In this document: positions 7,792 to 16,915 of the stretch, in pieces
Position numbering within the stretch: position 1 is the first letter of the stretch
Layout of the letters: each line of letters starts with the position of its first letter
From: Candidatus Aegiribacteria sp.
Lineage (GTDB): Bacteria; Fermentibacterota; Fermentibacteria; Fermentibacterales; JCC-6
Direction of reading: 5' to 3'
Assembly (NCBI GenBank): GCA_023138735.1
Contig: JAGLOY010000010.1
Span: 1 to 32,575, forward strand
Length of the DNA stretch: 32,575 nt
The notes under the pieces: model-generated
Seen by the model: only the letters and a program-made list of their open reading frames with translations
Told to the model about the DNA's origin: nothing
Databases searched by the model: none
Program-made: the position numbers and the translations under genes

Positions 7792-10700
7792 CTAGAAAAC
7801 TACGATCTTTGTTGTTTCCAGAACGCTTGTGCCTTCGTGCAAAACGATCAGATACATACCAGTTCCCAGAACAGACCTGTCCAGTCTGATAGTATTGCCT
7901 ATCCCTGGTTCATTAACATCTGACTCAAGAACAAGCCTGCCGGAAACATCAAATACTCTTAGTGAAGTATTATCCGTAGCATTCAGAATCTCGAATTCCG
8001 AGTTACCATTTGTGTTAAGTCTGCATTCAAGAACAGGAGATATAACTTCATCGCCCATGCTCAAATCATCTGAGCCTGTATAGGGTATCCTTAACAACGA
8101 TGCAGAGTATAGAGGCATTTCCGTGCAATAAATAGCAAGTTTTCTTATTTCACGATCAGGTCTCGAATGTGACATTACTTGCAGACATTCTGCACTTGAA
8201 GCCTGTTGACAATACCCACTTGTGGGATCCCAGCCACCAAAACACTCAATTGAACCGAAATCGTCGGCAATATGATTTATGAAGACTATATAAGGAACTT
8301 CATCTTCAGCATCCCGGCACATCAGCATATATATGTCACCTGTTTGATTATGCTCGAATGCCAGGAAGTTAACCGATTTGGAATTAAGTGCTGGGTTGGT
8401 TCCCAGTCTATCAAAAGCGTTAAATGCATCATCTGCATCGAGTATCGTATAATTGGCATCATCGAGTATGATGTCCAAAAAATTTGGAGCTTCAGCTAGT
8501 TGGTTCCCAGTGAGCATTTCGACAGTGTCATGTATTCGCGCCACCATGTTCACATTAGTGGAACCATCAGGACTGGGACCCCAACTGGTCATTACATCAG
8601 GAAAGCCAGCTACTCCCGCACCTGGACCAACCGCATCAGATCTGAGAGCCATTCCCAAAGAGTAGAAGCTGAGTCCCCTCGCGCCGTGAACAATAGGTGC
8701 TACAGTCAGATAAAGCAGATCATTATTGACAGTCGAGCCGGTGATGTTAGTACCCGGACAAGTGCGAAGGCTGCTTTGCATAGCCCTTCCGTAGCTTTGC
8801 ACATTCGCCATCAGGGCATTGGATCTACTTGTACTTGCTACTCCGTACTGGTACTCAAGGTCGTAAGCACCTGTTCCAAGGGTGTTAATATAGGGAGCTT
8901 CACTGCACATGTTCCCGAAGTATATAGCCTGGGAAGCCTGATCAGGATAGATTGCTGTACTCGCTGTTGAAGTATAGTTGTTCATCATACTGAGTCTTCT
9001 AGGTGTGGTTCTAAGATCTTCTATCAGAACATCAGTAAATGCTCTCTTTGTATGTCTGTTTCTTATCGTACCTATGAATTGCCATTCTGAACAACCGTCG
9101 TATTCGATGTCTTCAGAACTCGGAAATCCAGAAGTGTACTTAGAATATTCGTAATTCCCGTTAGAGTCTATGAAGAAAAACCTTGGCCCTGAGCGTCCAA
9201 CACCCTCAAATCCAATTCCCTGAACATCCTGTGCACTTGAGAAACTGAAGTTATACAGATCACAAGTAGTAAAGACGTTGTCGAAGTCGAATTTACCTGG
9301 ATTATCTGAATCCCAGCCGGAAGAACCGTGAATCAGTTTAACATCTTCGCTGCCAATCGGATTAACGACAGCAACAATCCTGTCAACTGCAGGTGTAAAG
9401 TGGTTCTCTCCAAGATCTCTGAATGGCGTGACAGCACTTCCGACCATACCCTCATCGAACAGGTAGGTGTAGGGACTTGAAACAACCCAAGTCTCAGTGG
9501 GAGCTTCGATGTCATTGTATACAACCACATAGTCTCCACCACTCTCATAGAGAATGAACCCAGATCTCCTATGTGGGTAGGCGGCTCCCCAGAAACGTCC
9601 CCACACGGCGCCTTCCGGTATAAATCCAGATGGAAGCTGCATCGATGGAGCGGCCGGCAGGGCGGATTTCAGACTGATGTCATTACCGAGGCTGTTCTTA
9701 CCAAATACCGCTACGGCATACGCGCCAGTGGATTTCTCCTGTCCGCACCATAGTATCCTCAGGTCCGAATGACCGATCACACCAGTGCACAGGCCACTGG
9801 GCGCTCTGTTCATGAGGTAATCAAGCTCTCCAACGGAGAAGAGCACATTGCTATAGTATTCCGAACCTATGCTGCCTGGAAAAGTATCTTTGATGATATC
9901 TGACCCGTTGTTAAAAATAACTCTTGCATCTGGAGACAGTTCTCCTCCAGGATTCCAGCATACCAGTGCGGAACTAAGATTATGACTTCCGGTTGATCTA
10001 TCACCGCAATCATTACTCTGAATCGAACTTGATGTAGTCACAAAAGGCCAGGGTGTATTTATTTGAAGAGTTTCCCCCGTAGGTTGAAGGTACATGTTTC
10101 CAATAGCATCCTCACCCATAACATTTGATATTCTAAAAACTGTGATATCGCCATTTGATGCAGCTGATTGTTCCCTTGTTATTGACCATACCTCATCTCT
10201 CGTTGTATATGCCGAGTAGTAATTGCCCTCGCTTTGTATCAGGTCGCAGACACCTCTCATTGCAACTTGATCAGTTGTAAAGTTGCTCTCATTCGACCAG
10301 ACGAGAGAGGGATACCAGTCAAACATTCCATAGTCAATATTCGACCAGAAGTTGAACGTCGTCGCGGCAAGAGTTCCATAGATTGTGGATAAGTATGGGT
10401 CCACAAGGCTCGGAATCGAGCTTGCAGGAGCTGCCAGGAACGTACCGAACGGGATACCGAAGTTGCTGTTCACTAATGCCGATACTGATTCAAAATCCTC
10501 GAGATATGTTGTTCCCGAATTATCGGGTTCGTCGAACCCGTGTATTGCAATCCAATCTCCTTGTAGACGGGGAGGAGACTGGATCTCATAGTTGCTCAAA
10601 ACCTCTAGCACTTTCGCATTGTGGGTTTCACCAGAACCATCTCCTCCGGAATTGGTAAAACCACCAATCATGACGTTTAGCCCAAGAGTTCTGGCCTGTG

Positions 10701-11052
10701 TTGCCACAGGTAAGAGTCGATCGTATGGTGGTCCTTGCTCTGCATCCTCTCTTGGTTCATCCCTGATGAGAATTGCATTAACACCGGAAGCTCTTGCAGA
10801 TAAAAGAAATTCACGATAAAACTCTTCAGCCCATCTTGAAGCAATACCGAGATAATGATCCCTATATAAATCCAGAATCACGAAACCCTGTCTTAAATCC
10901 CAGCATACCGGAAACATCTCAGTACCATTGAATTCGAAGTTGCTTCCGTGGGTTGAACACAAATTCTTACCTGTCGCCGACGGACTGAACACCAAAACCG
11001 CAAGTAGCATTAAGGGAATTAACCTTAACGTCTTACCAAGTATACCCCTCAT
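7792..11052 (-). CDS. Giant secreted glycosidase-like protein (paralog B) with C-terminal T9SS-type sorting domain
   Basis: This 1086-residue protein is a paralog of the one at 2684-5737. I chose ATG 11050-11052 because GGAG precedes it at good spacing; an in-frame ATG nine codons earlier lacks that. The signal peptide is MRGILGKTLRL followed by a hydrophobic core ending near PSATG. Shared landmarks with paralog A come in the same order: HG-x-NF and a W-D-L-R strand near the N-terminus, VMIGGF, GFDEP at about 172-176, a strand ending DWYP at 245-248, CGDRSTG, WGRFWG at about 484-489, QSYG with ARGLSFYS, a TSWGPSPD segment and LAFEHNQTG. The C-terminal domain has LRVFDVSGRLV and LGTGMYLIVL, typical of T9SS sorting or FlgD-like domains. 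The GFDEP acids suggest a glycosidase-like active site, but substrate and activity are unknown. It has its own promoter region. Confidence 0.82.
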   Translation of the reverse strand: MRGILGKTLRLIPLMLLAVLVFSPSATGKNLCSTHGSNFEFNGTEMFPVCWDLRQGFVILDLYRDHYLGIASRWAEEFYREFLLSARASGVNAILIRDEPREDAEQGPPYDRLLPVATQARTLGLNVMIGGFTNSGGDGSGETHNAKVLEVLSNYEIQSPPRLQGDWIAIHGFDEPDNSGTTYLEDFESVSALVNSNFGIPFGTFLAAPASSIPSLVDPYLSTIYGTLAATTFNFWSNIDYGMFDWYPSLVWSNESNFTTDQVAMRGVCDLIQSEGNYYSAYTTRDEVWSITREQSAASNGDITVFRISNVMGEDAIGNMYLQPTGETLQINTPWPFVTTSSSIQSNDCGDRSTGSHNLSSALVCWNPGGELSPDARVIFNNGSDIIKDTFPGSIGSEYYSNVLFSVGELDYLMNRAPSGLCTGVIGHSDLRILWCGQEKSTGAYAVAVFGKNSLGNDISLKSALPAAPSMQLPSGFIPEGAVWGRFWGAAYPHRRSGFILYESGGDYVVVYNDIEAPTETWVVSSPYTYLFDEGMVGSAVTPFRDLGENHFTPAVDRIVAVVNPIGSEDVKLIHGSSGWDSDNPGKFDFDNVFTTCDLYNFSFSSAQDVQGIGFEGVGRSGPRFFFIDSNGNYEYSKYTSGFPSSEDIEYDGCSEWQFIGTIRNRHTKRAFTDVLIEDLRTTPRRLSMMNNYTSTASTAIYPDQASQAIYFGNMCSEAPYINTLGTGAYDLEYQYGVASTSRSNALMANVQSYGRAMQSSLRTCPGTNITGSTVNNDLLYLTVAPIVHGARGLSFYSLGMALRSDAVGPGAGVAGFPDVMTSWGPSPDGSTNVNMVARIHDTVEMLTGNQLAEAPNFLDIILDDANYTILDADDAFNAFDRLGTNPALNSKSVNFLAFEHNQTGDIYMLMCRDAEDEVPYIVFINHIADDFGSIECFGGWDPTSGYCQQASSAECLQVMSHSRPDREIRKLAIYCTEMPLYSASLLRIPYTGSDDLSMGDEVISPVLECRLNTNGNSEFEILNATDNTSLRVFDVSGRLVLESDVNEPGIGNTIRLDRSVLGTGMYLIVLHEGTSVLETTKIVVF

Positions 11053-11070
11053 GATTTCTCCTATCATGTA

Positions 11071-11083
11071 TGTTAACATGTTA
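11071..11083. repeat. Palindromic element TGTTAACATGTTA, copy 1
   Basis: This 13-base element contains the perfect palindrome ATGTTAACAT (11070-11079) overlapped by AACATGTT (11075-11082). It lies in the predicted leader of paralog B, between transcription start and ribosome binding site. A near-identical copy (12 of 13 bases) is at 11310-11322. Confidence 0.35.
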
Positions 11084-11100
11084 CCCCTTAGCGAAAGCTT

Positions 11101-11128
11101 ATAATATATGGATATATATACAAGTCAA
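11101..11128 (-). promoter_or_regulatory. Candidate promoter of paralog B
   Basis: Read on the minus strand, TTGACT (bases 11128-11123) is followed 16 bases later by TATTAT (11106-11101), in a very AT-rich tract. Transcription would begin near 11094, giving a leader of about 40 bases before the GGAG and ATG at 11052. Overlapping TATA-like hexamers make the exact -10 uncertain. Confidence 0.5.
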
Positions 11129-11156
11129 TAGTATACTTATTGATTGTATTCTTGTA
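11119..11156. promoter_or_regulatory. Dyad over the -35 of paralog B, candidate operator
   Basis: TCAATA (11125-11130) and TATTGA (11138-11143) form a perfect 6-base dyad around GTATACT. TACAAG (11119-11124) is also complementary to CTTGTA at 11151-11156. The inner left arm covers part of the -35 hexamer of the minus-strand promoter, a position where a repressor or activator could act. No binding family is recognised. Confidence 0.3.
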
Positions 11157-11309
11157 CAGAACAGACCATATCAATCGAATCCTCAAACACCTTGATCTAT
11201 GGAAGATCCCAATCCCTAACCTGAGTTTCTGGAAATAATTTGTGAACCGTTTCATTCGTGAACATCAAACCTTTTTGGAACGACATCTCGAAGATAGAGG
11301 TAGGCTGTT

Positions 11310-11322
11310 TGTTAACAGGTTA
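11310..11322. repeat. Palindromic element TGTTAACAGGTTA, copy 2
   Basis: It differs from the copy at 11071-11083 by one base. It lies about 27 bases upstream of the -35 region proposed for the GT-C gene, so the two copies sit on either side of the divergent promoter region. Confidence 0.35.
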
Positions 11323-11348
11323 TGTGATTGCAGATAATCAATTGTCCT

Positions 11349-11377
11349 TTTACTCTCAGTCGTTTTACATGTATAAT
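11349..11377 (+). promoter_or_regulatory. Candidate promoter of the GT-C glycosyltransferase gene
   Basis: TATAAT at 11372-11377 is perfect. TTTACT at 11349-11354, 17 bases upstream, matches the -35 consensus at four of six positions. Transcription from about 11384 leaves a leader of some 70 bases. AGGAGG at 11441-11446 lies nine bases before the ATG at 11456. Confidence 0.45.
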
Positions 11378-11455
11378 CATGGTCCGAATATGGTCTGAGT
11401 CTTGCGTCATGCATGAAGCAGAGACCCAGTATGATCAAGCAGGAGGATTTCAGTT

Positions 11456-12703
11456 ATGGAACGATTTGCGATAAATCAGCATCGATCACTGTTAATAGCC
11501 GTCATTGGGGTCATCATCATCCAGCTCATAGGAATCCTCGTTCTTACACCAACCAGTTTTGATAGTTTCGAATACCTGTCCATCAGCCAGGCCATTCTGC
11601 AGGATGGGGAATACTCAGCCCCCCCTGCACTCAACGGATTCGATGCCTTTCCGGGGGAATCACCGACTAACATGAGACAGCCGGGGTACCCAGTGTTCCT
11701 GATAGTGTTTTACTGGCTGCTTGGTTCTCGATTCCTCATCGTTCAACTAATGCAACTGCTCCTCAACACCCTCTCTCTCTGCCTCATCTACATGACGGTT
11801 AAGCGTATCTTCAGCGATCGCTTCAGGGATGCTGCGATCCTATTCGTGGTACTCTACTTCCCATGGCTGCTTATCTCAAGCAGCATTCTAACGGAATCCC
11901 TTTTCACCTTCCTCCTCTGGCTCTTCATATATTCCTTAGCCAGGTATCAAGAGAATTTACGCTTTCTAAATGGGATGATATCCGGAGTAATTTTTGGAGC
12001 CCTGGTACTCACGAAACCAGCAGGGCTTGTTATAGGCATTACATGTTCTGTAGCGATGCTACTCATCCTTCAATGGAAGCGGTTTAGAAAGTTGATACCT
12101 CCTCTCCTTCTCGGAACGCTCCTTCTGGTCCTTCCCTGGATGTTTCGCAATCACATGTCTCTGGGGAAACTCACCTTCATGCCGACCACTTCCGGCTATA
12201 ACCTCTGGGTGGCAAGTCTGCCGATTGGAAGCAATGCTTGGATGGAAGTCGACGAGTTCCAGGTCGCCACTAGGGACGGATACTACATCGATGCCCAATC
12301 CTCCGCCAGGTTTGAGGAGTTCGCCATGCAGAATTTCGAATCGGATGGTGTTATCCGAGTAGTCACTCGTGCTATAGCTCGTTCCGCCCTTGCCTGGTCC
12401 AGGTTTCCCGGATCGGGTGGTCGATACGGTCTGAATCTTATCTACATCGGATCCACACTTCTCCAGCTTGTGATTCTTGGATTCGCAGTAGTGGGCATCG
12501 TGAACCTGAGAAGCAGGGTGACTTGGCTTTTAATAATGCCTGTACTTGGACTGACTTTACTGCTTCCCCTGACAAAAGGCTTGACGAGATACCTTCTACC
12601 TGGAATCCCTGCGATCGCCCTATTCGCCGGACAGGGCTTCCTCTGTGTATTCGATCGAATCCAAGATAAGCTAAAGATGAACAGGAAACTCACCACCGGA
12701 TGA
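11456..12703 (+). CDS. GT-C fold membrane glycosyltransferase, PMT/ArnT-like (GT39/GT83 type)
   Basis: This polytopic membrane protein of 415 residues has the layout of lipid-phosphate-sugar-dependent glycosyltransferases. After the first membrane segment comes an acidic motif, SFDSFEYL (D36, E39), in the first extracytoplasmic loop. Next is the conserved RQPGYP motif at 74-79 just before the second membrane helix. A run of about nine further hydrophobic helices ends near residue 395, with a basic tail. In characterised relatives the acidic residue is the catalytic base and the sugar comes from a polyprenyl phosphate donor. The acceptor here could be protein, lipid A or a glycan; the sequence does not say. 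The start is well supported by AGGAGG nine bases upstream. It is divergent from the giant secreted protein gene and shares its control region, which hints that it might glycosylate surface or secreted products, but that is inference. Confidence 0.82.
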   Translation: MERFAINQHRSLLIAVIGVIIIQLIGILVLTPTSFDSFEYLSISQAILQDGEYSAPPALNGFDAFPGESPTNMRQPGYPVFLIVFYWLLGSRFLIVQLMQLLLNTLSLCLIYMTVKRIFSDRFRDAAILFVVLYFPWLLISSSILTESLFTFLLWLFIYSLARYQENLRFLNGMISGVIFGALVLTKPAGLVIGITCSVAMLLILQWKRFRKLIPPLLLGTLLLVLPWMFRNHMSLGKLTFMPTTSGYNLWVASLPIGSNAWMEVDEFQVATRDGYYIDAQSSARFEEFAMQNFESDGVIRVVTRAIARSALAWSRFPGSGGRYGLNLIYIGSTLLQLVILGFAVVGIVNLRSRVTWLLIMPVLGLTLLLPLTKGLTRYLLPGIPAIALFAGQGFLCVFDRIQDKLKMNRKLTTG

Positions 12704-12738
12704 GCAAGTCTAGCGAAGCAGCTTATTCTTCTATAACA

Positions 12739-14061
12739 CTAGTCTATCACTACGAATCGCTGAACCAGTTCGTGTCCTGAAACTCTCATTCTGATCATGT
12801 ATACGCCCGAAGGAAGATCATTCATAGTGAAGGAGTATGCCCCGGCAGCAGATATGCAGTCTACCGGAGAAGATACAAGTCTCCCCGATACATCAAAGAC
12901 CGATATGGATACTGCCCCTGATTCTGTCAGGGCATATCTGATGATTGCCGATTCGCTGAACGGATTCGGGTATACAGGAAACAATTGTGCATTATTCAAT
13001 TCCGGTTCCGTTTCAATACCCAGAGACTCACAATTCCCTTCAGAATCAACCTTGAGGAGCAGAATATCATCATTATCAGGCGGTTCAACCGCTGTATAGA
13101 TTCCTGTGGAAACAAAGCCGCTGTCTGCAGTGCTGTAGATGTATCCCAGTCTACAGCTCTCATACTCCTTTTCCCATACAAGGTCACCATTATTGTTGAG
13201 CCGGGTGAGTACTCCTGATTCGTTATCCATTCCGCACGCGACAACGTCACCATTCTCAGCAATGCAAACATCGATGTACATTATTTCTGGAATTGCTGTT
13301 TCGTATTGCCATTCAAAACTTCCCGATGATGAAATACCCACCACCCGTCCGCTGATCGAAGCGAATACGTAACCGGAGCTGGTTACTTCGATACCCCAGA
13401 TTCGCCAGGTTGTGGAAGAACAAGGGTACGTATTCTCCCAGATAATACCTCCCTCTTGAGATAATTTTATCACGTAATCCATTGATGACGCACCACCAGC
13501 AATGAGACAATTCTCGGAATCCTCAACGATGGAATAGAGGGATGCATCCGGCAACACTACATGCCACTGGTAATTCTCCAGACTGTCCAGTTTCATGACA
13601 TAACCTTTATCATGAAATTCCATCTCTCCACATATCGCATACCCTCTGTCACTGGTCTGTATTATGCAATACTGAGAAATGTCCTCATAATAACTCAATT
13701 CATCGTAAACTCTGGTTCGAAGGACATTACCCATGAGATCGGCCCAGTCAATATTAATAAGATAATCTCCGCCGGTAAAAGAATCGTATGCTGTTACAAG
13801 TTCTTCATTCTGATTTTCACAGAGAGAATAACCCCATAAGCGGTTGTCCTGCACAAGCACTTCTCCGTACTCGTCCGTTCTGAGGAATGTCCAGTTAATT
13901 GAATTGGTCGTACATACATAGCCCCCATTCGATGTTTCGATAACATCAAATGGTGCCGCCCAGCCATCTATCGTCTCATAAATTTTCAGAAAAGTGATAT
14001 CTGCATATAAAGATGATAGAAGAAAAGTCATTATCAATAGTACAATTAAAGAGCAGCGCAT
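12739..14061 (-). CDS. Secreted beta-propeller-like protein with C-terminal T9SS type A sorting domain
   Basis: The 440-residue protein starts at ATG 14061, chosen because GGAGG lies six bases upstream. It has a clear signal peptide (MRCSLIV, hydrophobic core, ending SLYA). Residues of about 20-350 consist of repeating blades of the type 'S-N-G-G-Y-V ... D-x-x-G-x-x-W', for example TSNGGYVCT, TSDRGYAICG, TSSGYVFA and STADSGFVSTG, each followed by a lysine-leucine-D-x-x-G strand. That is the layout of a beta-propeller of the kind common in FCB-group secreted proteins. The last 75 residues are a canonical sorting domain: FPVYPNPF, then VSISVFDVSGRLV, LPSGVYMIRM and a final QRFVVID. It is probably exported to the cell surface by a T9SS; role and ligand are unknown. 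The polA stop is 163 bases upstream, so it probably has its own promoter, although I see no good -35. Confidence 0.82.
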   Translation of the reverse strand: MRCSLIVLLIMTFLLSSLYADITFLKIYETIDGWAAPFDVIETSNGGYVCTTNSINWTFLRTDEYGEVLVQDNRLWGYSLCENQNEELVTAYDSFTGGDYLINIDWADLMGNVLRTRVYDELSYYEDISQYCIIQTSDRGYAICGEMEFHDKGYVMKLDSLENYQWHVVLPDASLYSIVEDSENCLIAGGASSMDYVIKLSQEGGIIWENTYPCSSTTWRIWGIEVTSSGYVFASISGRVVGISSSGSFEWQYETAIPEIMYIDVCIAENGDVVACGMDNESGVLTRLNNNGDLVWEKEYESCRLGYIYSTADSGFVSTGIYTAVEPPDNDDILLLKVDSEGNCESLGIETEPELNNAQLFPVYPNPFSESAIIRYALTESGAVSISVFDVSGRLVSSPVDCISAAGAYSFTMNDLPSGVYMIRMRVSGHELVQRFVVID

Positions 14062-14210
14062 TTCATACCTCCAATTATTATAAATTCCCCTGCAGTATAA
14101 ATATGCATAATACTTACCATAGGAATATAGAACGCTTATATTGTTACCCATGTAAATAATATGATTGTTTTTTCAGAATATCTCGCAGATTGGGAGACTC
14201 TATAGATATT

Positions 14211-14225
14211 ATCCTGTTACAGGAT
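14211..14225. repeat. Short hairpin at the polA stop codon
   Basis: ATCCTG-TTA-CAGGAT is a perfect 6-base stem with a 3-base loop, ending at the first base of the polA stop. No T-run follows on the minus strand, so a classical terminator is doubtful. It could be an RNA-processing or weak pausing site at the end of the long operon. The rest of the 163-base gap (14062-14224) is AT-rich with nothing else clear. Confidence 0.3.
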
Positions 14226-16915
14226 CAGTGCTGGGCTTCCAGCCAGTTTCTGCCGATACCGGTGTCGACAACAAGAGGAACGGCAAGCTCATACGCTGAT
14301 TCCATTTCATCTCTGATAATTGCTGCAACCTGCTCTGCGGAGTTCACCGGAGCCGATGCAACAAGCTCATCGTGCACCTGAAGAACAAGACCGGAATCGG
14401 GTATATCCTGCAGCCTGCGGTCAACGTTAAGCATTGCGATCTTAATGATATCTGCTGCGGATCCCTGAACCGTGGTATTTATCACCATGCGCTCCATTGC
14501 GTTCCTGGTGGTTCCCCTTGCGGATCTGAATCCCTTGAACTCACGCCTCCGTCCAAGGATGGTTCTTGTTTCCTCATGTTCCTCCGCATACTCAATACAT
14601 CTGCTGAAAAAGGAATCAAGTTCTGGATAAGTTTCGAGATATCTGGTTATTATTCCGGCGGCTTCCCCCCTGCTTACATTCAGTCTGTTGCTCAGTCCCC
14701 AGGAACTGATACCGTAGAGTATCGAGAAATTAACTTCCTTGGCTTTCCTTCTATGTGCAGGAGATGAGTCTCCGAACAGAGCCTCAGCGGTGGAGCTGTG
14801 AATGTCCTTATTCTCTTCGTAAGCCTGCCTGAGACTACCCGGCCCTGCCAAATGCGCGAGTATCCGAAGTTCTATCTGAGAATAGTCGGCTGTAATGAGT
14901 ACCTGATTGTCCTCTCCCGGTACGAAGCATCTTCTCACCTCGCGCCCCCTGCTGGTCCGTACAGGTATATTCTGAAGGTTGGGGCTGCTGGAACTCAGTC
15001 TTCCGGTAGCTGTGACTGTCTGACTGAAACTTGTATGTATCAGACCATCTCTCTCGCAGACGTATCCGGGCATTCTTTTGATGTATGTGTTCAGAAGTTT
15101 TGAGAGCTCTCTGTGCTGAATAACCGTTTCAACGAACCTGTGCTTGCCTCTCAGCTTTTCCAGAACATCTATACTGGATGAGAGTTTACCCTTACCGGTT
15201 TTCTTAACAGGTGTGAGACCGAGAACTTCGAACAATGTATGGGAGACCTGCGAGGGACTGTTCAGATTGACAGGAAAACCGGCGATTTCCCTTGCTTCCT
15301 CCTCAAGCTCCCGTTCAGTATCTGAAAATTCCGATTCCAGTCTTGCAAGTGATTCTGTATCGAGGCCGATACCCCGCTTTTCCATATCCGAGATCACTCT
15401 GATAAGAGGAAGTTCGAGTGAATCGTACAGATTCAGCAGTTTTTCATCCTTTTCAAGTTCTTTTCTCAGTATCCTGTTCAGTGCAAGTGCGGTTGCCGAA
15501 TCGCAGCCGCAGTACTCCGCTACTTTCACTGTTTCAACATCTGCCAGTGATACTGCGCCGCCAAGGAGTTCGCGGTACTCGACCATTGGTCTCCCGAGCC
15601 ACTTTACAGATAGACTCGAAAGGGAATGAGACTGTACCTCGGGCCGCAGAAGGTAATCCGCTATCATGGGATCACCAGCCAGCCTGCCGATCCGGAGACC
15701 CATAGATTCAAGAATGTGAATATCGTACTTCCCGTTCTGGGCCACTACCAGCCTGTCTTTAAGTATTCTGCTCAGAACCGGAACGACCTCATCGATAGAA
15801 ACCGCATCTGTTCCGGAAAGAGGTATGTAGACTGCATTCTTTTCGGAAGTTGTCAGGGATATCCCAACAGGATCAGCCTGGAATGGGCGTTTTGAAGTGG
15901 TTTCGGTATCAAGTGCCAGAAAACTCTCCCGGAGGTTGTCAAGGTCAAATTCTTCCAGTTCCCCAATACTTCCTATTACGGATGTTGAACACCATTTCGT
16001 GGAAGGTTCGTTCCCGAGTGCACCGAAAAGGTCGCCGGGGAGGCTGATTCCCATTCTGCTCAGTATGCTCTGCATGCCCATGGCGGAAAGTATCGAAGAA
16101 GCTGTTTTCTCATCCGGATGCTTCATTTGCAGCTCTTCGAGGGAGATATCCATTTGTTGGGCTGGTACGAGTGATATCAGTTTCCGGCTGAGATACACCA
16201 TTTCCCTGCTGTTCTCAAGTTTACTGCGGACAGATTCCGGTAATACATCTGTTATTGACCCGTAAATCCCGTCGATGCTCTGGAATTTCTGCATAAGATT
16301 AAGCGCAGTCTTTGGTCCGATACCTTTAGCGCCGGGTATATTGTCCGAGGAATCGCCCGTAAGGGCAAGGAAATCAGCAACCTGGTCAGCACGGACACCC
16401 ATCAGGCCTTCAACATCGTTCTTCCCTATAAGGGTCTCCTGACCTCCTCTCCTGCCCGGTCTGATTATAGTCACACCGTCTCCAGCCAATTGGAGAAGGT
16501 CTTTATCCGGGGAGAGGATCTCCACTTCATCGCCTCTGGCGACTGCCTTCTGCGAAAGCCAGGCGATTATATCATCGGCCTCTAATCCTTCCTTCTCCAG
16601 AAGCGGGAATCCTAAAGCTGGTATCAACTCTCTTGCATATGCGGACTGTGTGCGGAGTTCCTCAGGCATTGAAGGGCGGTTGGCTTTGTAGGCTGGAAAT
16701 AGTTTCTTACGGAAAACAGGAGACGGATGGTCGAATACTGCGATTGTAACAGAAGGCTCCCGGGAGTCATTCAAATTGATGATTTCGCGAATCAAATAGG
16801 ACAGGCCGCTGGTATTGGTTCCATCCTTTGCCCTTAGCGGGGAACGTATCATGGCGAAATGACCTCTGTAAAGAAGAGCGTTGCAGTCGATAAGAAGGTA
16901 CTTTTTCTCATTCAT
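14225..16915 (-). CDS. polA: DNA polymerase I, with 5' nuclease and intact proofreading domain
   Basis: DNA polymerase I fills gaps and removes RNA primers during replication and repair. All three domains are present in 896 residues. The 5'-3' nuclease covers about 1-290 (LIDCNALLYR with D10, LEADDIIA, SPDKDLLQL, TGDSSDNIPG). The 3'-5' exonuclease covers about 320-500 and keeps its catalytic residues: D336 and E338 in LDTET, D398 in NGKYD, Y468 and D472. The polymerase domain follows: motif A DYSQIELR (D677), motif B with K726, F730 and Y734, and motif C QVHDE (D849, E850). F730 corresponds to the phenylalanine that discriminates against dideoxynucleotides in the E. coli enzyme. Many polA proteins in other phyla have lost proofreading, so its retention here is notable. 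The ATG overlaps the end of the waaF-like gene by 8 bases, and polA is the last gene of the long minus-strand unit. Confidence 0.98.
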   Translation of the reverse strand: MNEKKYLLIDCNALLYRGHFAMIRSPLRAKDGTNTSGLSYLIREIINLNDSREPSVTIAVFDHPSPVFRKKLFPAYKANRPSMPEELRTQSAYARELIPALGFPLLEKEGLEADDIIAWLSQKAVARGDEVEILSPDKDLLQLAGDGVTIIRPGRRGGQETLIGKNDVEGLMGVRADQVADFLALTGDSSDNIPGAKGIGPKTALNLMQKFQSIDGIYGSITDVLPESVRSKLENSREMVYLSRKLISLVPAQQMDISLEELQMKHPDEKTASSILSAMGMQSILSRMGISLPGDLFGALGNEPSTKWCSTSVIGSIGELEEFDLDNLRESFLALDTETTSKRPFQADPVGISLTTSEKNAVYIPLSGTDAVSIDEVVPVLSRILKDRLVVAQNGKYDIHILESMGLRIGRLAGDPMIADYLLRPEVQSHSLSSLSVKWLGRPMVEYRELLGGAVSLADVETVKVAEYCGCDSATALALNRILRKELEKDEKLLNLYDSLELPLIRVISDMEKRGIGLDTESLARLESEFSDTERELEEEAREIAGFPVNLNSPSQVSHTLFEVLGLTPVKKTGKGKLSSSIDVLEKLRGKHRFVETVIQHRELSKLLNTYIKRMPGYVCERDGLIHTSFSQTVTATGRLSSSSPNLQNIPVRTSRGREVRRCFVPGEDNQVLITADYSQIELRILAHLAGPGSLRQAYEENKDIHSSTAEALFGDSSPAHRRKAKEVNFSILYGISSWGLSNRLNVSRGEAAGIITRYLETYPELDSFFSRCIEYAEEHEETRTILGRRREFKGFRSARGTTRNAMERMVINTTVQGSAADIIKIAMLNVDRRLQDIPDSGLVLQVHDELVASAPVNSAEQVAAIIRDEMESAYELAVPLVVDTGIGRNWLEAQH

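Larger units (their letters stand above)
11053..11455. other. Divergent intergenic region between paralog B and the GT-C glycosyltransferase gene
   Basis: This 403-base region has no convincing gene. It is AT-rich around 11095-11160 and holds candidate promoters for both flanking genes, a dyad over one -35, and two copies of a palindromic 13-base element. The central part, about 11160-11300, shows nothing I can name. Confidence 0.6.

Noticed and set aside
14166..14173. T-run near an AATATCT/AGATATT stem as a terminator for polA
   Set aside because: The run reads as A on the minus strand, so it cannot serve as a rho-independent terminator for polA; on the + strand it precedes the stem.
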